From Proteles cristata cristata (Eukaryota > Chordata > Mammalia > Carnivora > Hyaenidae), in assembly GCA_017311185.1 (NCBI GenBank), contig JAESUZ010001739.1, positions 186,001-250,000 of the forward strand: a DNA stretch of 64,000 nucleotides, in the 5' to 3' direction. Below the pieces are notes generated by a model. The model had not been told where the DNA came from and did no database searches. It was given only the letters and a program-made list of their open reading frames with translations. This document shows positions 1-12,690 of this stretch, piece by piece. Positions within the stretch are counted from its first letter, which is position 1. Every line of letters starts with the position of its first letter. A program made the position numbers and the translations under genes.

Positions 1-839
1 TAGGTGTACAGAGTAGAGTCTAAAAGTGATCACACCTCTCACTTTCTCTGTCCTCATCCCCAAATTTCTTCTCCTCACTGATACAAGCCAGAAAAATGCA
101 ATAAGGGAATTATATCATTGCACGTGTTCTAGGGTATTTGGTTCTCAGGCTACAGAATGGTATTAATAAGGATAGTATGTATGGGCTTTTCTGGTAACTA
201 TTAGGGCCAGAGTGGACACCTGGCTTGAGGAAAGATGTACTGAACTCCCATGCCTCACTCAGCTCACAAGTTCACAACTAAGAGAGCCACGGGCCTGTGA
301 GGAACTCAACTTAGATTCACCCAAAGGGGATCCCAGGATTTTGCTGATCATGCAAAGGGAAAGGTAATTGAAGGCTTCCTACACGTCAGAGCTTTCACAA
401 CAACAAAATAACACACACAAAAAAAGACATTTCATTTTGTAAAATTAAAAAGAAGACAATACCAGGTTAATTTTGCTTTTTTTTTTTTTTTTTTACCCAT
501 ACTATTACTTAGGACTGGTCTAGAAATTAGAGCCAAAGAAATAAAAGAATATAAAACAGAAAACATGAATGCTAGAGAGCAGGTATGCCATTTTTTTCCT
601 AGAAAAAAACAATATCAATTAAAAATTAGATTAAGTAAATTTGAGAAATAATGCTAATTTTAAAATAAATACATAAAAATCATTGGTTTACTCATCTACT
701 GGCAATAATAAGTTAGAAAATATGATTAAAATTGGCTACTTTTAAAAAGTTTTCTGATATACTACATACACCAAAATTAATTACATAAATATTAAACATT
801 TAGGTGTTAGAAAAAGATCTTGAATGCCCAAGAGGAAAA
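1..839. other. AT-rich intronic stretch, no gene seen
   Basis: There is no supported ORF or splice-framed coding segment. The sequence is A/T rich, with a T homopolymer near 477-494 and A-rich tracts at 410-460. Part of 380-839 may be degraded L1 leading into the adjacent L1M fragment, but I could not align it to a recognisable L1 segment. Confidence 0.5.
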
Positions 840-1500
840 TATGAATAGATGTTTCATCTTGAGCTGGGGAAATTCTTTTAAAGTATGATAACAAAAATCT
901 GGCTACACAAAAATGAAATCCTCTACAATAAAAACAGCAAAACAAAAAGGAAAATAAGCTAGAAAAATACTTGAAGGATATATAACAAAGACTTAATGTT
1001 CATATTATATAAAGACTTAAAGACATAATAGAACCCAGAAAGACAAATAACTTAAAAGAAAAATAGGCTAAGGGCAATACATCTCACAAAGAAAGAAGAA
1101 AAGCAAATTGCCATTAAATATATTTTAAAAAGTTATACCTCACAAATAAAAAAATACAACTGTAAACAACAAGAGCTCTCTCTTTCTTCTTTGTTCTATT
1201 TTGCCTATCAAATTAGCAAACGAAGAATATAAAGCCAACTCAGTGCTGGTCAGCATGCAGGGAATAGGCTCATAATCATTTTGGGTGGAGATATAAATTT
1301 ATGGCAGGCAGTGTGGCAATTTCTATCAAAGATCAAAGCCTGCGTACCCACTGATCTAACTCTACCCTAGGAAAATCAAAGGTGTGCAAAAAGATTTAGC
1401 TCTGAGAATGTTCGTTACAGTGCTTGTTCAATTAGATAGAAACTAAAGATAAATGTACAGTAAAAGAGATTTGATTAAATAAATTATGGTATTGTGCTCT
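840..1500 (+). mobile_element. Ancient L1M fragment (end of ORF2 / 3' region)
   Basis: The order of segments matches the C-terminal ORF2 part of mammalian L1: an A-rich 'gaaaaatacttgaaggat' stretch, then a 'gatataaatttatggcag' segment, the 'ccactgatctaactctaccc' block, and 'gattaaataaattatggta'. Many substitutions and stops show great age. It is plus-oriented, antisense to the host gene. It may be a separate insertion from the L1M that follows, because here the 3' part precedes ORF1 sequence. Confidence 0.6.
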
Positions 1501-1789
1501 AATACTATTCCCAACTCCAGCACTCTCTAGACATCCTGTCCCACCTAAAGAGGAAAGAGAAAAAGGGAGACACACATACGGAGTTCACAATCTAAAAGTA
1601 CAGACTCCTTAAAAGACTAAAACCAATAATAGGATCATAGGACTATACACTGCTTCCTCTCTCCCCAAATCACACTACCACATAACTAGAGGCCAATTTA
1701 TAGCAATTCCTTTTATCTGGCACATCACGTCTGGCTATCAAAAAAAAAAAATTACTAAAATGCCAAAAACCCAAAATTACAGTTCGAAG
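1501..1789. other. Intronic sequence between L1 remnants
   Basis: No gene seen. It contains a short A run at 1741-1750 that may be the tail of the preceding L1 or of an unrecognised element. Confidence 0.4.
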
Positions 1790-2547
1790 AGAGAGAGTAA
1801 GCATCAGAACCAGACTCAGGCATAGCAGGGATGTGGGATACAGAAAGTTCAGAGGACACTAAGATAAATGCCAAAAAAAACCCCACAAAAAACAAAAAAA
1901 ACCCCAAAAAACAAAACAAACAATAAAACCCCTACCTCCTCATACCAAACTACTGAAAATCAAAGAAAAGAGAAAACAGTGAAAGAAACCAGAGGGAGAA
2001 AATATCATACTTACAGAGGAGCAAACAAAAGAATCATACTCAACTTCTCAAAAACCACGCCAAGCAAGAAGAGAGTGGAATGAAATATACAAAGTATTGA
2101 GAAAACAAAACCCACCAGCGTAGAACTATGTATACTGAAAAATTATCCTCCAATAGTGAGGGAGAAATACTTTCTCAGAGAAACAAAAACTGAGGAAATT
2201 TATTGCCAGTAGACCTTGCCTTGTGAGAAGTTCTTTAGAGAAAAGTACGTAGGTCAAAAACTCGAATCTATTTCGAGAACTTTGGAGAAGAAATAACTGA
2301 AGGTAAAATAAAACTTTTATTTTTCTTATCCCTAATTGATCTAGCTGAATAGTTTGTTCAAAATCAAAATAGCAACATTGTATTTGATTACATATGCTTA
2401 TATACATATAATGTATATACTTATGTATAAATGAAATGAATGACAGAATGATATAAGGGACAGGAGAGAAGAGGATTCTTTTGTTATTACAGAATATCCG
2501 TACTACCTGTGAAATAGTATGGTATTTTTTAAAAGTTTTTTTTATAT

Positions 2548-2573
2548 TCTTAAAATATTTTTAATTTTTATTT

Positions 2574-2634
<61 letters not shown>

Positions 2635-2763
2635 TGGGGAAGGGGCAGAGAGAGGGAGTCCAAAACAGACTCCAGGCTCTGAGCAGTCAGCAGGGCTTAA
2701 CTCATGAATCATGAGATTATGACCTGAACTGAAGTTGGACCAATTGAGCCACCCAGGTGCCCC
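2548..2763 (-). mobile_element. Felid/carnivore tRNA-type SINE, minus orientation
   Basis: Read on the minus strand it begins 'ggggcacctgggtggctc', continues through a 'gattcatgagttaagccc' B-box-like segment, and ends in a CT-rich body (the GA run on the plus strand) and an A-rich tail. It lies within the old L1M spacer and is moderately diverged. I could not identify a clear target-site duplication. Confidence 0.85.
2578..2625. repeat. (GA)24 microsatellite
   Basis: An uninterrupted GA dinucleotide run of about 48 bp, grown from the CT-rich body of the enclosing SINE. Runs of this length are usually length-variable between individuals. Confidence 0.95.
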
Positions 2764-2965
2764 TGAAAGTGAATCTGATTAATTGCAAATGTAATTTGCA
2801 AACTCTAGGGCAACTACTAACAGTTTTTTAAAGGTACAATTAACATGCTATAAAAGGAGAGAAAATAGAATCACATAAATTTCTCAATTAAAACCACAGA
2901 AAGGAAAAAAAAGAGAAGACAGAAATAGAAACAAAAATCACATTTAAAAAATGGGGAGGGGGAGG

Positions 2966-3180
2966 GGGTGGGCACCAGGGTTGCTCAGTTAGTTAAGCAT
3001 CTGACTTCAGCTCAGGTCACGATCTCATGGTTTGTGGGTTTGAGCCCCACATCGGGCTCTGTGCTGACAGAACCTGGAGTCTGCTTCAGATTCTGTGTCT
3101 CCTCTCTCTGCCTCTCCCCCACTCATGCTCTGTCTCTCTCTGTCTCTCTCTCTCAAAAATAAAAATAAACATTAAAAATA
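2966..3180 (+). mobile_element. Felid/carnivore tRNA-type SINE, plus orientation
   Basis: The head is 'gggtgggcaccagggttgct', followed by 'tttgtgggtttgagcccc', 'gggctctgtgctgacag', a CT-rich body and an 'aaaaataaacattaaaaata' tail. It is head-to-head with the minus SINE at 2548-2763, about 200 bp away, and sits in the same L1M spacer. Confidence 0.85.
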
Positions 3181-3239
3181 TAGGAACAAAAATCTAAGAC
3201 CACAAATAGAAAACAGAAATAAATATGGTAAATATTAAC

Positions 3240-6200
3240 TGAAAAATATCAAATAATCACTCTGAAAGTCAATGGTCTAAATTCACAAACTGGAAGACAA
3301 AGAATGTCACAGGGCACCAAAAAACAAGACCCAACTATATGTTGTCTACAATAAGCCCAGTATAAATATAAAGATACATGTGAACTAAAGGTAAATGTAT
3401 GGAGAAAGATATATCATGATAATACTAATCAAAAGAAAGTGGGAATAGCTACATTAATTTTGAACAAAGCATAATTCAGAACAAGTATTGTTATTTGGGA
3501 TAAAGAAGGGGATTCTCTAATGAGAAAGGAGGTGATTCTCCAAGAAGACATAACAATCTTTAATGTATATGCATTTAACAACGGAAAGTCAAAATATAAC
3601 AGGCAGACTTACTTAACTGCAAGGATAAACAGATAAATCCACTATTACAGTTGGAGACTTCAATATCTCTCTATCAGAAATGGACAGATGCAGCAGGAAG
3701 AAAAGTCACTAAAGACATAGTTGAAGGCAACAACATCTATCAATCAGCTGACTATAACAGACATCTATAAACTACTTCATCTAAGAACAGTAAAATATAC
3801 ATTCTTCTTAAGCTCACATGGAGCATTCACCAAGACAGATCACACTTGGAGCCATAAAATATACCTTAACAAAGTTAAAAGAATAGAAACCATACAATGT
3901 TCATTCTCAGACCACAGTGGAATTAAACTAGAATCAATAACAGAAAGGTAACTGGAAAATTAGAAAACACTTGGGAATTAAAAAATACAATACTAAATAA
4001 CACTTGGTTCAAAGAAAAAATATCAGGGGAAATTTAAAAATTTTTTTAATAAATGAAAGTAAAAACACAACTTGTCAAAATTTGTTGGCTGGGGGAAATT
4101 TGTAACATTGAATGCATATATCAGAAAAGAAGAAAGATCTAAAATCAATAATCTAAACTTCCACCTTAGAAAACTAGAACAAGAAAGAGCAAATTAAATC
4201 CAAAGTAAGCAAAAGAAAAGAAATTACAGAAATTAGAACAGAAATCAATTAAATTAAAAACAGGAACTCAATAATGAAACTTGACAAAACAAATAACAAA
4301 AGAGCTGGTTATTTGAAAAGATCAATAAAATTCATAAGCCTCTAACCAGGCTAAGAGAAAAAGAGAGGAGACACAAACTATTAATATCAATAATGAAAGA
4401 AAGGACATTTCTAGAGATCTTAGACATTAAAAGGATAATAAAATAATATTACAAACAACGCCACAAATTTGGTAACCTAAATGAAACGGACCAATTCCTT
4501 TAATGACATAATCTGCCAAAATTTATACAAGAAACAGACAATCTGAATAGGCATATATCTTTTGAAGAAATTGATCAATAATTAATAAATTTCCAAAACA
4601 GAAAGTACAGGCCCAGAGGAAGTCACTAGTGAATTCTTCCATTTAAAGAAGAAATCATATCAAATTATCTAATAATCTCTTCCAGAAGGTAGAAGCATAG
4701 AGGCTACTTCCTAACCCATTTTATGAAGCTACCATTACACTAATACTGAAACCAGACAAAGACACAGAAGGCAAAGTAAACCACAGATCAATATTTCTCA
4801 TAAGCATAGATGCAAAAATCCTCAGTAAAGTATTAGCAACCTGAATCCAAGAAAGTATAAAAAGAATTATGCAACATGACCAACTGGATTCTAGATATGA
4901 AAGGCTGGTTCAACTTTCAAAAATCAATTAATGTAATTCATCACATCAACAAGATAAAGAAGAAAAATCACATCCTCACAACAACAGATGCAGAAAAAGC
5001 ATTTGACAAAATCAAACAATGATTCATGATTAAAAATAAATAGCTCTCAGCAAGTTAGGAATGGAGTGAAATTTTCCTCAACTTCTGAAAAACATTTACA
5101 AAATTGTATAGCTAATATCATAATAGTGAGAAACAAGAAACTTTCCCACAAAGCTCAGGAATAAGGCAAATATTTTCCCCTCACCACAGCCTTTCAATAT
5201 CATACTAGAAATCCTATAAGAAATCCTTTCAAAATCATAGCAGAAATCCTATAATAAGACAAGAAAAGGAAATGAAGGGCATACAAATTAGGAAGGAAGA
5301 AATAAAGCTGTCTTCGTTCACAGATGATCTAATTGTCTAAGTAGAAAATTTGAAAGAATCAACCAAAAAACCCTCCTGGAACTAATAAGCAATTACTGCA
5401 AGGTTGCAGGATATAAGATTAATATACAAAAGTTAAACACTTTTCTATCTATATACCAGCAATAAGTGGAATTTGACATTAAAAATGCAATAAAAATTAG
5501 CCCCTAAAAAATAGAATGCATAGGGAAAAAATGAAATGCTTAGGTATAAATCTAACAAAATACATACAAGAGCTATATAAAGAAAACTGCAAAGCTCTAT
5601 TGAAAAATTAAATAACAAAATAGAGAGATGTTCCATGTTCATGGATAGGAAGACTAAACACTGTCTAGATGTTGGTTTTTCTCAACTTCTAGATTTAATG
5701 CAATTAAATTCAAAATCTCAGCAAGTTATTTTGTGGATATTGACAAGTTGATTCTAAAATTTATATGAAAAAGCAAAAGACTCAAAATAGCCAACACAAT
5801 TTGAAAGAAAGGAACACAGATTGATACAGTACTGAAAACAATGTGGTATTGGTGACAGAATATAAAAATAGATTAGCGGAACATAATAGAACATACAGAA
5901 TTAGACTCCTATAAATATAGTCAATTTATCTTTGACAAAGGAGCATGGGCAATATAATGGAGAAAAGATAGTCTTTTCAACAAATGACGCTGGAACAATT
6001 GGACAGCCACATGTGAAAAATGAATCTAGATACAGACCTTACACCCTCCACAAAAATTAACTCAAAATGAATCACAGAATAAATGTAAAACAGAAAAATA
6101 TAAAACTCTTAGAAAATTACATAGGAGTATAACAAAATGACTTTGGGTTTGGTGATGAGTTCTGGATACAACATCCAGAACCAACAAGACCGGTCTGTGG

Positions 6201-6850
6201 AAAAAATGATAAGCTGGGCATCATTAAAATTAAAAATTTTTGCTCTGCAAAACACACTGTCAACAGAATAAACAATAAGACATGGACTCATGAAAATATT
6301 TGCAAAATACATATCTGATAAAGGACTATTACAAAGAACTCTTAAAACACAACGATAAGAAAACAAGGTCACCTGTCTGGCTCAGTTGGTAGGGCATGTG
6401 ACCTTTGATCTCAGGGTTGTGAGTTCAAGCCCCACACTTGGGTGTGGAGCCTACTCAAAAAAATAAGAAAAACAATCCAATTTAAAAATGGACCAAAGAC
6501 CTAACAGACACCATACACAGATGGCAAATACAAATATGAAAAGATGCTCCATGTCAAATGTCACTATGGCAATGCAGATGAAAACAAGGAGACATCGCTA
6601 TACACCTATTAGAATGGCCAAAATCCAGAACACTGGTAACACCAAATGCTGGCAAGGATGTGGAGTAACAGGAATACTCATTCATGTCTGGTGGGGGAAC
6701 AAAATTGCAGCCACTTCAGAAGACAGTTTGGTAATTTCTTACAAAACTAAACATACTCTTACCTTAAATTCCAGCAATCTTTACCCAAAGGAGTTGAAAA
6801 CTTATGTCCATACAAAGTTTGGACATAATATCCTTGCATAGGATATTTAT
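3240..6850 (+). pseudogene. L1M ORF2 remnant (endonuclease-reverse transcriptase)
   Basis: This is a degraded ORF2 spread over several frames. The longest readable block (3721-3951, 76 residues) is the distal endonuclease domain, with FLSSHGAFTKTDH and SDHSGIKLE, including the catalytic Asp-His pair. Near 5317-5328 the frame reads FTDD in place of the RT FADD box. The block at 6488-6841 encodes the typical C-terminal MKRCS...CWQGCG.TGILIHVWW segment. An older tRNA-type SINE interrupts the frame at about 6363-6486. It cannot encode a working protein. Confidence 0.75.
6363..6486 (+). mobile_element. Older CAN-type SINE inserted in L1M ORF2
   Basis: The sequence reads 'ggtcacctgtctggctcagttgg', then a 'gtgagttcaagccccac' B-box, then 'ttgggtgtggagcctact' and an A-rich tail. 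It lacks the long CT-rich body of the felid-type copies and resembles the shorter, older pan-carnivore SINE form. It splits the C-terminal part of the L1M ORF2. Confidence 0.75.
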
Positions 6851-7479
6851 AGAAACTTATTCATAATTGCTAAAGGTTGGAAACAGTCAAGTGATATCCT
6901 TCAATAGGTGAATGGATACATAAACTGGGTACATAAAGACAACAGAGTATTATCCAGTGCTAGAAGGAAGTGAGTTACCAGGCAATGGAAGGACATGGAG
7001 GAAATGTAAATGCATATTACTAAATGAAAGAAGCTGAACTAAAAAGGTTACATATTAAGTGATTACAACTATGTGACATTGTGGAAAAGGCAAAACTGTG
7101 GAGACAGTAAAAAGATCAATGGCTGCCCACGACAGGGGAGAAGGGAGGGGAGGGGTGAATAGGTAGAACACAGACTTTTAGGGTAGTGAAAATATGCTGT
7201 ATGATACATAATGGTAGATACATGTCATTATAAATTTGTCCAAACCCACAGAACGTACAACCCCAAGAGTGAACCCTAAAATAAACGATGGACTCTGGGT
7301 GATTATGATGTCTCAGTGTACGTTCACTAATGAGAACACACGTACCTCTGAGGGATGCAGACAGTGGAGGAGGCAGTGCATGTGTGGGGCTAGGGTTTAA
7401 TGGGAAATTTCTGTATCTTCTGCTCAATTCAGGAGTGAAACTAAAATTGCTCTACAAATTAAGTCTATTTTTCTTAAAA

Positions 7480-7800
7480 GCGATGAACATGAACAAACTA
7501 TAGCACCCTACAACATGGAGCTCACAAATGTAATGTTGAGAGAAAACAAAACTGGACCCAAAAATATACTCTTCACGGTCCATTTATTTGAAGTTCAAAA
7601 ACGGACACAACTCATCTATGGTGTTAGGGCCAAGGGAAGAGGGAAGGGTAAAAGGACTGAGATACTAGTATTCCACCATCTCTCCACTGGGTGGTGAGTA
7701 AAAGGATGTTCTTTCCAATTATCAAGCTGTACAATTTTGATTAGTGGACTTAAAGTTACAATATGCTTCATTTAGGTTAAAAGGTTTTTTGGTTTTTTGT
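7480..7800 (+). mobile_element. L1M 3' UTR fragment
   Basis: The order is typical of L1 3' regions: 'catttatttgaagttcaaaaacgg', 'ctatggtgttagg', 'atcaagctgtacaattttgatt' and 'ttaaagttacaatatgcttc'. It abuts the end of the larger L1M and probably represents a second, 5'-truncated insertion. Confidence 0.55.
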
Positions 7801-9240
7801 TTTTTTAAGTATACACAAGTCACAGCACACCTTGAGTACTGCATTTGGTCTAAACACATCTCTAAAGGGACTTCACATACTGAGGAAGCCAACCATTATG
7901 TGAACAGTCTGAAATCAAGTCACAGAAAGCCAGAGAAGAAAGTGGGATCACTGAGCCTGAGACAAGAGAAAGTTGGGGTGGGGGGCATGTTTACTGTCTT
8001 CCAGCTTTGGCATCATTACCACACTGAAAAACTGGGCTTATTCTCAGTCACCTGGGAGGGCAGGATACATACCAAGAGCCCCAAGTTACTGAGAAACCAA
8101 GACAGCTCCACATGAGGGAGAGCTATCCAAAAACGAGTGTCATCTCTTAGGCCAGGGGCTTTGTCATCACTCCAAGTTTCATGCAGTGCCAACCTGTTCC
8201 TCATGTGCCTACCAATATGCAAATATCCCCTAAGAGCCAGGAGTGAGTAAGAAACTATCCCTTCTCAAGAAAAGTTTTGCACTTGGTGGAGGAAGTCTGC
8301 TCATAAAGAGATGACATCATCCAATACAATGTACGTACAGAGAAATCCCAGCATAATGCAGTGAAGTGGGGTCCAAAATCCAACTCTGTCAGTATGCTGC
8401 TGTGAGGTTAGTGGAACCTGCATAGCCGCATCTGCCCAACAGATGACAATTCAATGTAGTCCTAGCCGTGGTTTGCTGGTACCTGGTGGCAGGTCTCTGA
8501 TCTGGCTCAAATAAAAATGTGGCTGAAGCGGGGGAGGTACAATTCTTGGTCCCACCGCTGGCTAGGATTTCATGGAAGTGGCAGGATCCAGAACATTCCT
8601 ATTTAGCTGGCATGAATCTTGTTGGGGAGGTTGGGCTGGGAGATTAGAGGGTTCAGGGAGCCAGTCGTTCTACATACACACAGAAAAGCTTTGTCTAGTA
8701 GTGCTGAGAAAGGTTTCCCATAGCTCTGCCTCTAAACCAAAGTCTCGCGATAAAGACAACCTTCAAAGAGAAACATCTGAGTGCTGGGCAATGAGAAAAT
8801 TCACTCTAGCATGTCAGAGCTACCAGCACAAGATCAGGTGTATTCTGGAAACAGAAATAACTTCTCCTGCCACCAATGCAGGACAGGGGAAACAATGACC
8901 CTTTTTTGTGGCTGGATCATATCGGGTCTCTGATTTACAGTCATATTTCAAAAAGCTGGAGCCAGTGCTTTCAGAAGGGGGATGTCCCTGCTCTGCGGCC
9001 TCTTTGGAATATAAAGAATTACTCCCTCCTCAAACATTGCATGGGCTTTCCATAGGACAATGGCAAGACTGATCTACATGGATAAGTCCTGAGTTTTCAG
9101 TTGCTGTTTTGTAGAGAATGGCACCTCCTGCATGTCACACTCAATGTGGTAGGCTGCTGGTGGCCTCAGAACAAAGCCATGCTGAGTGGAATACACAAGG
9201 AACCACTGTGTACTTGGCCTCTGTAGTGATGTTGCTCTAT
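7801..9240. other. Unique intronic sequence
   Basis: No recognisable exon, repeat family or regulatory signature. Short open frames here (for example 7744-8115 and 8572-8898) show no domain or composition that would support coding. A T-rich stretch near 7786-7806 marks the junction with the preceding L1 tail. Confidence 0.5.
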
Positions 9241-9243
9241 GTC

Positions 9244-9466
9244 ACAGGTCAGGAAACCTTTCTAAAAAGGGTCAGATAGCCAATATTTCATGATTTTGAG
9301 ACTATCTTTCTCTGCCACATATTCAACTCTCCTGTTTTTGTATGAAAGCAGCCAGAGACAACATGTAAATGAAGAAATCTGGTTGTGTGCCAAAAAAACT
9401 TTATTTACACAAATGGCAGCAGGTAGGTAGGATCTGACCTGCAAGCACTGGTTTATCAACCCTTGC
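9244..9466 (+). mobile_element. MER58-like hAT-Charlie non-autonomous DNA transposon
   Basis: It begins 'gtcaggaaacctttctaaaaagggtcagatag' in form, then 'gtatgaaagcagccagagac', then 'aactttatttacacaaatgg', ending 'ctggtttatcaacccttg'. This is the order of the 224-bp MER58 family. It is diverged but nearly complete. The family name is from memory. Confidence 0.65.
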
Positions 9467-9469
9467 TTG

Positions 9470-12400
9470 ATGCAGATGAGTAAACAAAATCCAACTAGAC
9501 ACCACTGATAGTCAGGAGAGGCAGACAAGTTTTGGGCCAATATGGCAGCATCTGAGGATTTTATGGAGAAAAAGTTGTTCCCACCACATAATTTCACTTT
9601 CAGATGCATGACTCAATTTCATTTGCATGTTTCGTGTAAGGCACTCATTACTTGCTGTGGGGCATTTTACTTCTATATGCTGTTTAAAAACATACTAAAT
9701 ATAATTTCCATACGATAGTGGCTCTCCTTTGCATTCAGGCAGTCTCAGGGTGGTCCTAAATGATGGTAAGTCTGGGCTATGAACATAACATGATTATTAA
9801 AAAAGTATATTGCTTTTCTTCCCAGGGCTTAGTGGGTAATACATTTGCAAAGGATTCTGGTACCATGGTAGTCATACCATCTAAAAGCGGCCTTCAAACT
9901 GCATTTCTACTTCATTTACCTAACTTGCCCAAAGTCTGAGATCTACAAGCAGATGGGCTCTGTTAAGAACGTAAGCTGTGGAGCAGAGCAGGGAGAGTGG
10001 TATGTCTGTGTCCACACAGAAGCCCTCTGGATGCCACTGAAGGTGACTTGCCGAGCACACTGTCCTTTGATACCATTTCAGAAATACAATGCTGTAAATA
10101 TTACAGCTCACACATCAGAGGCTCACCTGAAACACCATGTCCACTGAAAACCTTTGAGAGTTCCTTCAGCAGGTCTGGACAAACCAGCCTCCAAGGATCT
10201 GATATTTTATTCTCCTAAATGAGTGGGGGTAGCAACAATACATATAAAGCATCTAGAAACATCCTGAAGGGTCATGCATAGCAAGCTGATACTCCTGGAG
10301 GGCCACTTGAGCATGTGTACTCCCGTTTCACTCACACTCAAAGTGGTTTCTGAGAAGCAGACCAGAGGGAGCCCTTCCTTTCATCCTTTCAATGCTGGCT
10401 GTCTGCTCGACTGGCCACGGCCATAACCACCTCTCACTGCAGTGTGACTGGGGACCCTGTCACTGAGCCCTTCCCTAAAGCCAGCCATAGACAGAGTTCC
10501 CAAATCACTGCTTCTCAGAAAGAATAGAAATTAAAAAGGAAAAGTTCAAAAACTCCCTCAGCCTTTTGTTGCAGAAATAACACAAAATGTATCTGGACAA
10601 TTCTAGGTGAGGCTCTTAAAGAATCATTGCTGCCATTAACCCCCTGATGTCGTGCTGAGGATCAGGGAGCCATGATGTTCCAGGACCCAGGGGGCTTTCT
10701 CCCATTGTCCTGTCTTGCTCACCCCATCTCAATTCCAGAGGCTGCCAGAGGCCTGGAACTGCTCATAGAAAGAGAAAGCTCCAGGAGAGAGAGGCACACC
10801 TTGAGGGGGTCTGGCCTGCAGCCACAGGATGGGTCCAGGCAGAAGTGGAGACACCAGAGGCCAGATGCCACACTTTCCTCAGTGCTTGCAGCTCTCTCCA
10901 ATTCATACACACTCCACATACTTGCGCATACACCACAGGCACAGACCCTCCATGAACACACATGCACACCAGACCCACATACATCAGGGGCACACACACC
11001 ATATGCACACATACATACTCTCCAGCAGGGTAGAGGCTCAGGTGCTATGATGATCCCTTTCCTGGTCTGCCCATTGTGGGCTGTCAGCACTTCAAGGTGG
11101 GACTCTGTCCCCACACACTGGCCCACCCCAAACACAATCGAGCACTGATAAACATCTGATGAATGAATGAATGGACCAAGGAGGCTGGACAAAACTAAAT
11201 TTATACCATCCATAGCAAGTCCAGCTGACCTCTTGCCCAGGACATGGCAGAGTGCCTGCACTCAGCCTCTCTGTCAAATATGTATTCAAAGTCCTGTGTG
11301 CCCTTTGCTGTCCCAAGATGGGGATAGGCAGTTAGTAAATGCAGGATGGCTACCTCCGGGGAGCCTGCACTCCTGTCATGAGACCATAAGACAGACAACT
11401 GTCACATAAACATACATACTACCTTGTCAGGAGGAGGACAAACTGGGTGGGGAGTGCTGACTGAGGATGCTCATCACTCAGGGGCCACCCTGAGGGATGT
11501 GAAGATAGGTCAAGAGGGTGTTGGGGCTGAGAGAGGAGGTGCAGAGGCCCTAGAGGAGTCAGCAGGGTCAGATGGAGGGACAGGGGCTGGGAGGCCAGCG
11601 TGGCTAGGAGTGGAGTAAGTCAGGGGCAGACCGGGACTGAGCCTGGGAGGGAGGTGGGCACTGGGTCAGGCAGGGTCTTGCAGGCAGTACACACTCTGAC
11701 GTTGGCTCTGAGGAGCCTGGAAGCCAGGAGGTTTCTGAGCAGAGGTGGGGCACACTCCAGCCACTGAGGGGACAAGCTGGCGGTGCCCATAGTGGGCCAG
11801 GGAGACGTGGGGCACACCAGCTGGGAGGCTCGTCCTGAGGGAAGAGCTCACATTCTGCACAGGTCTGAAGATAGTTCCTGACAAAGCTTCACACATACCC
11901 CAAGCTCCACCTGAAAATCTAAAAGATTCCCCGTCAGTTTCTCTGAACCCCGCCTGGATGTCCAAATGAGGGCTTGTGCAAGGACATCCCTCAGCAGCCC
12001 ACAGGCTGCCACTGCCCTCCCAGCCACCTCCACTGTGTGCAGGCTTGGTCCCTTTAGTAAAAGTGAAGTGGCTGCAGGGCTGCTGCCCAACTGGAAGGAG
12101 GAAGTCAGGAGCCATGAAGGTGACTGAGGTTGTTTGGTAACTCCTGAGTGTAGCCCCCAATGGAAGGCTGCACAGAGGCTCAACCCACTTAGCTTCCTGA
12201 GTCTTACCAGCCCCAAAAGCATTCCAGATTGCCCCTCAGGAAGAAGCAGAGATCACAGAGCAGGCCCAGGTGATCAGCAAGGGGACAGCAGTTGACTCAG
12301 GGGCTAAGATTTCACACCCCCTTGAGATTTAGCCATGAAACCCCAAGCCAAATTCTCAGCTCTCCAAGTAGCAAGAGTCTTAGGAAGGTGTTGGTTTTCC

Positions 12401-12480
12401 TGTGCACATTCTGGGCTAACATAGAAAGTGACAAGTATCTGACTGAACTTCACCTTTTCTTGAAACAGGAATAAGCAGAG
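9470..12480. other. Unique intronic sequence with a CA-rich patch
   Basis: No gene supported. Overlapping open frames on both strands at 10672-12222 reflect GC-rich, stop-poor sequence; they lack domains, paired splice signals and plausible composition. A degenerate CA-rich tract lies at about 10904-11020. A 'gatgaatgaatgaatgga' motif at 11159-11176 may be the relic of an L2 tail. Confidence 0.5.
10904..11020. repeat. Degenerate CA-rich low-complexity tract
   Basis: Interrupted CACA and CATACA motifs run through about 115 bp. No perfect array longer than a few units remains. It explains the His/Thr-rich and Cys/Val-rich open frames seen on the two strands. Confidence 0.75.
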
Positions 12481-12486
12481 CACAGA

Positions 12487-12690
12487 AAGCAAATATTTAT
12501 TGAATGTCTATTTTGAGCTCAGATCTCTAAATGCCTTTGCTCATTGAATCCTATTAACTCCACTGTACAGTTAAAAAAGGAGACTCACAGACTAAGTAAA
12601 TGTCTCAAAGTTACCATGCAATAATAAAAAAGTGTCATGAATTGTACCCTTGCTTACCTGACTCTAGAGCCCAAACTGTCTACACCTGAT
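12487..12690 (-). mobile_element. MIR SINE
   Basis: On the plus strand it shows the reverse-MIR order: 'aaatatttattgaatgtcta', 'tcattgaatcctattaactcc', 'tgtacagttaaaaaaggagactc', 'tctcaaagttaccatgcaa' and 'cctgactctagagccc'. It is a heavily diverged ancient mammalian SINE. Confidence 0.75.

Larger units (their letters stand above)
1790..7478 (+). mobile_element. Ancient L1M element, nearly full length, interrupted by SINEs
   Basis: Segments appear in L1 order. An ORF1 C-terminal remnant lies near 1970-2300, followed by an inter-ORF spacer. ORF2 starts near 3240 (ITL.VNGLN-like). An endonuclease block at 3721-3951 carries SDHSGIKLE. The RT region has an FTDD tetrad near 5317-5328. A C-terminal ORF2 part lies near 6490-6840. 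A 3' UTR with 'actctgggtgattatgatg' ends near 7475. Stops and frameshifts are numerous, so it is inactive. Three SINEs are inserted at about 2.5, 3.0 and 6.4 kb. It is plus-oriented, opposite to the host gene. The subfamily cannot be fixed by eye; the 3' end resembles the L1MC/L1MD group. Confidence 0.8.

Noticed and set aside
2578..2625. GA array considered as a CRISPR-like or regulatory repeat
   Set aside because: A simple dinucleotide microsatellite in a SINE body; there are no spacers and the context is eukaryotic.
10672..12222. Overlapping open frames of 120-180 residues on both strands
   Set aside because: GC-rich, stop-poor intron with a CA-rich tract. No domain, no paired splice signals, low-complexity residues (His/Thr or Cys/Val), and frames open on both strands at once.
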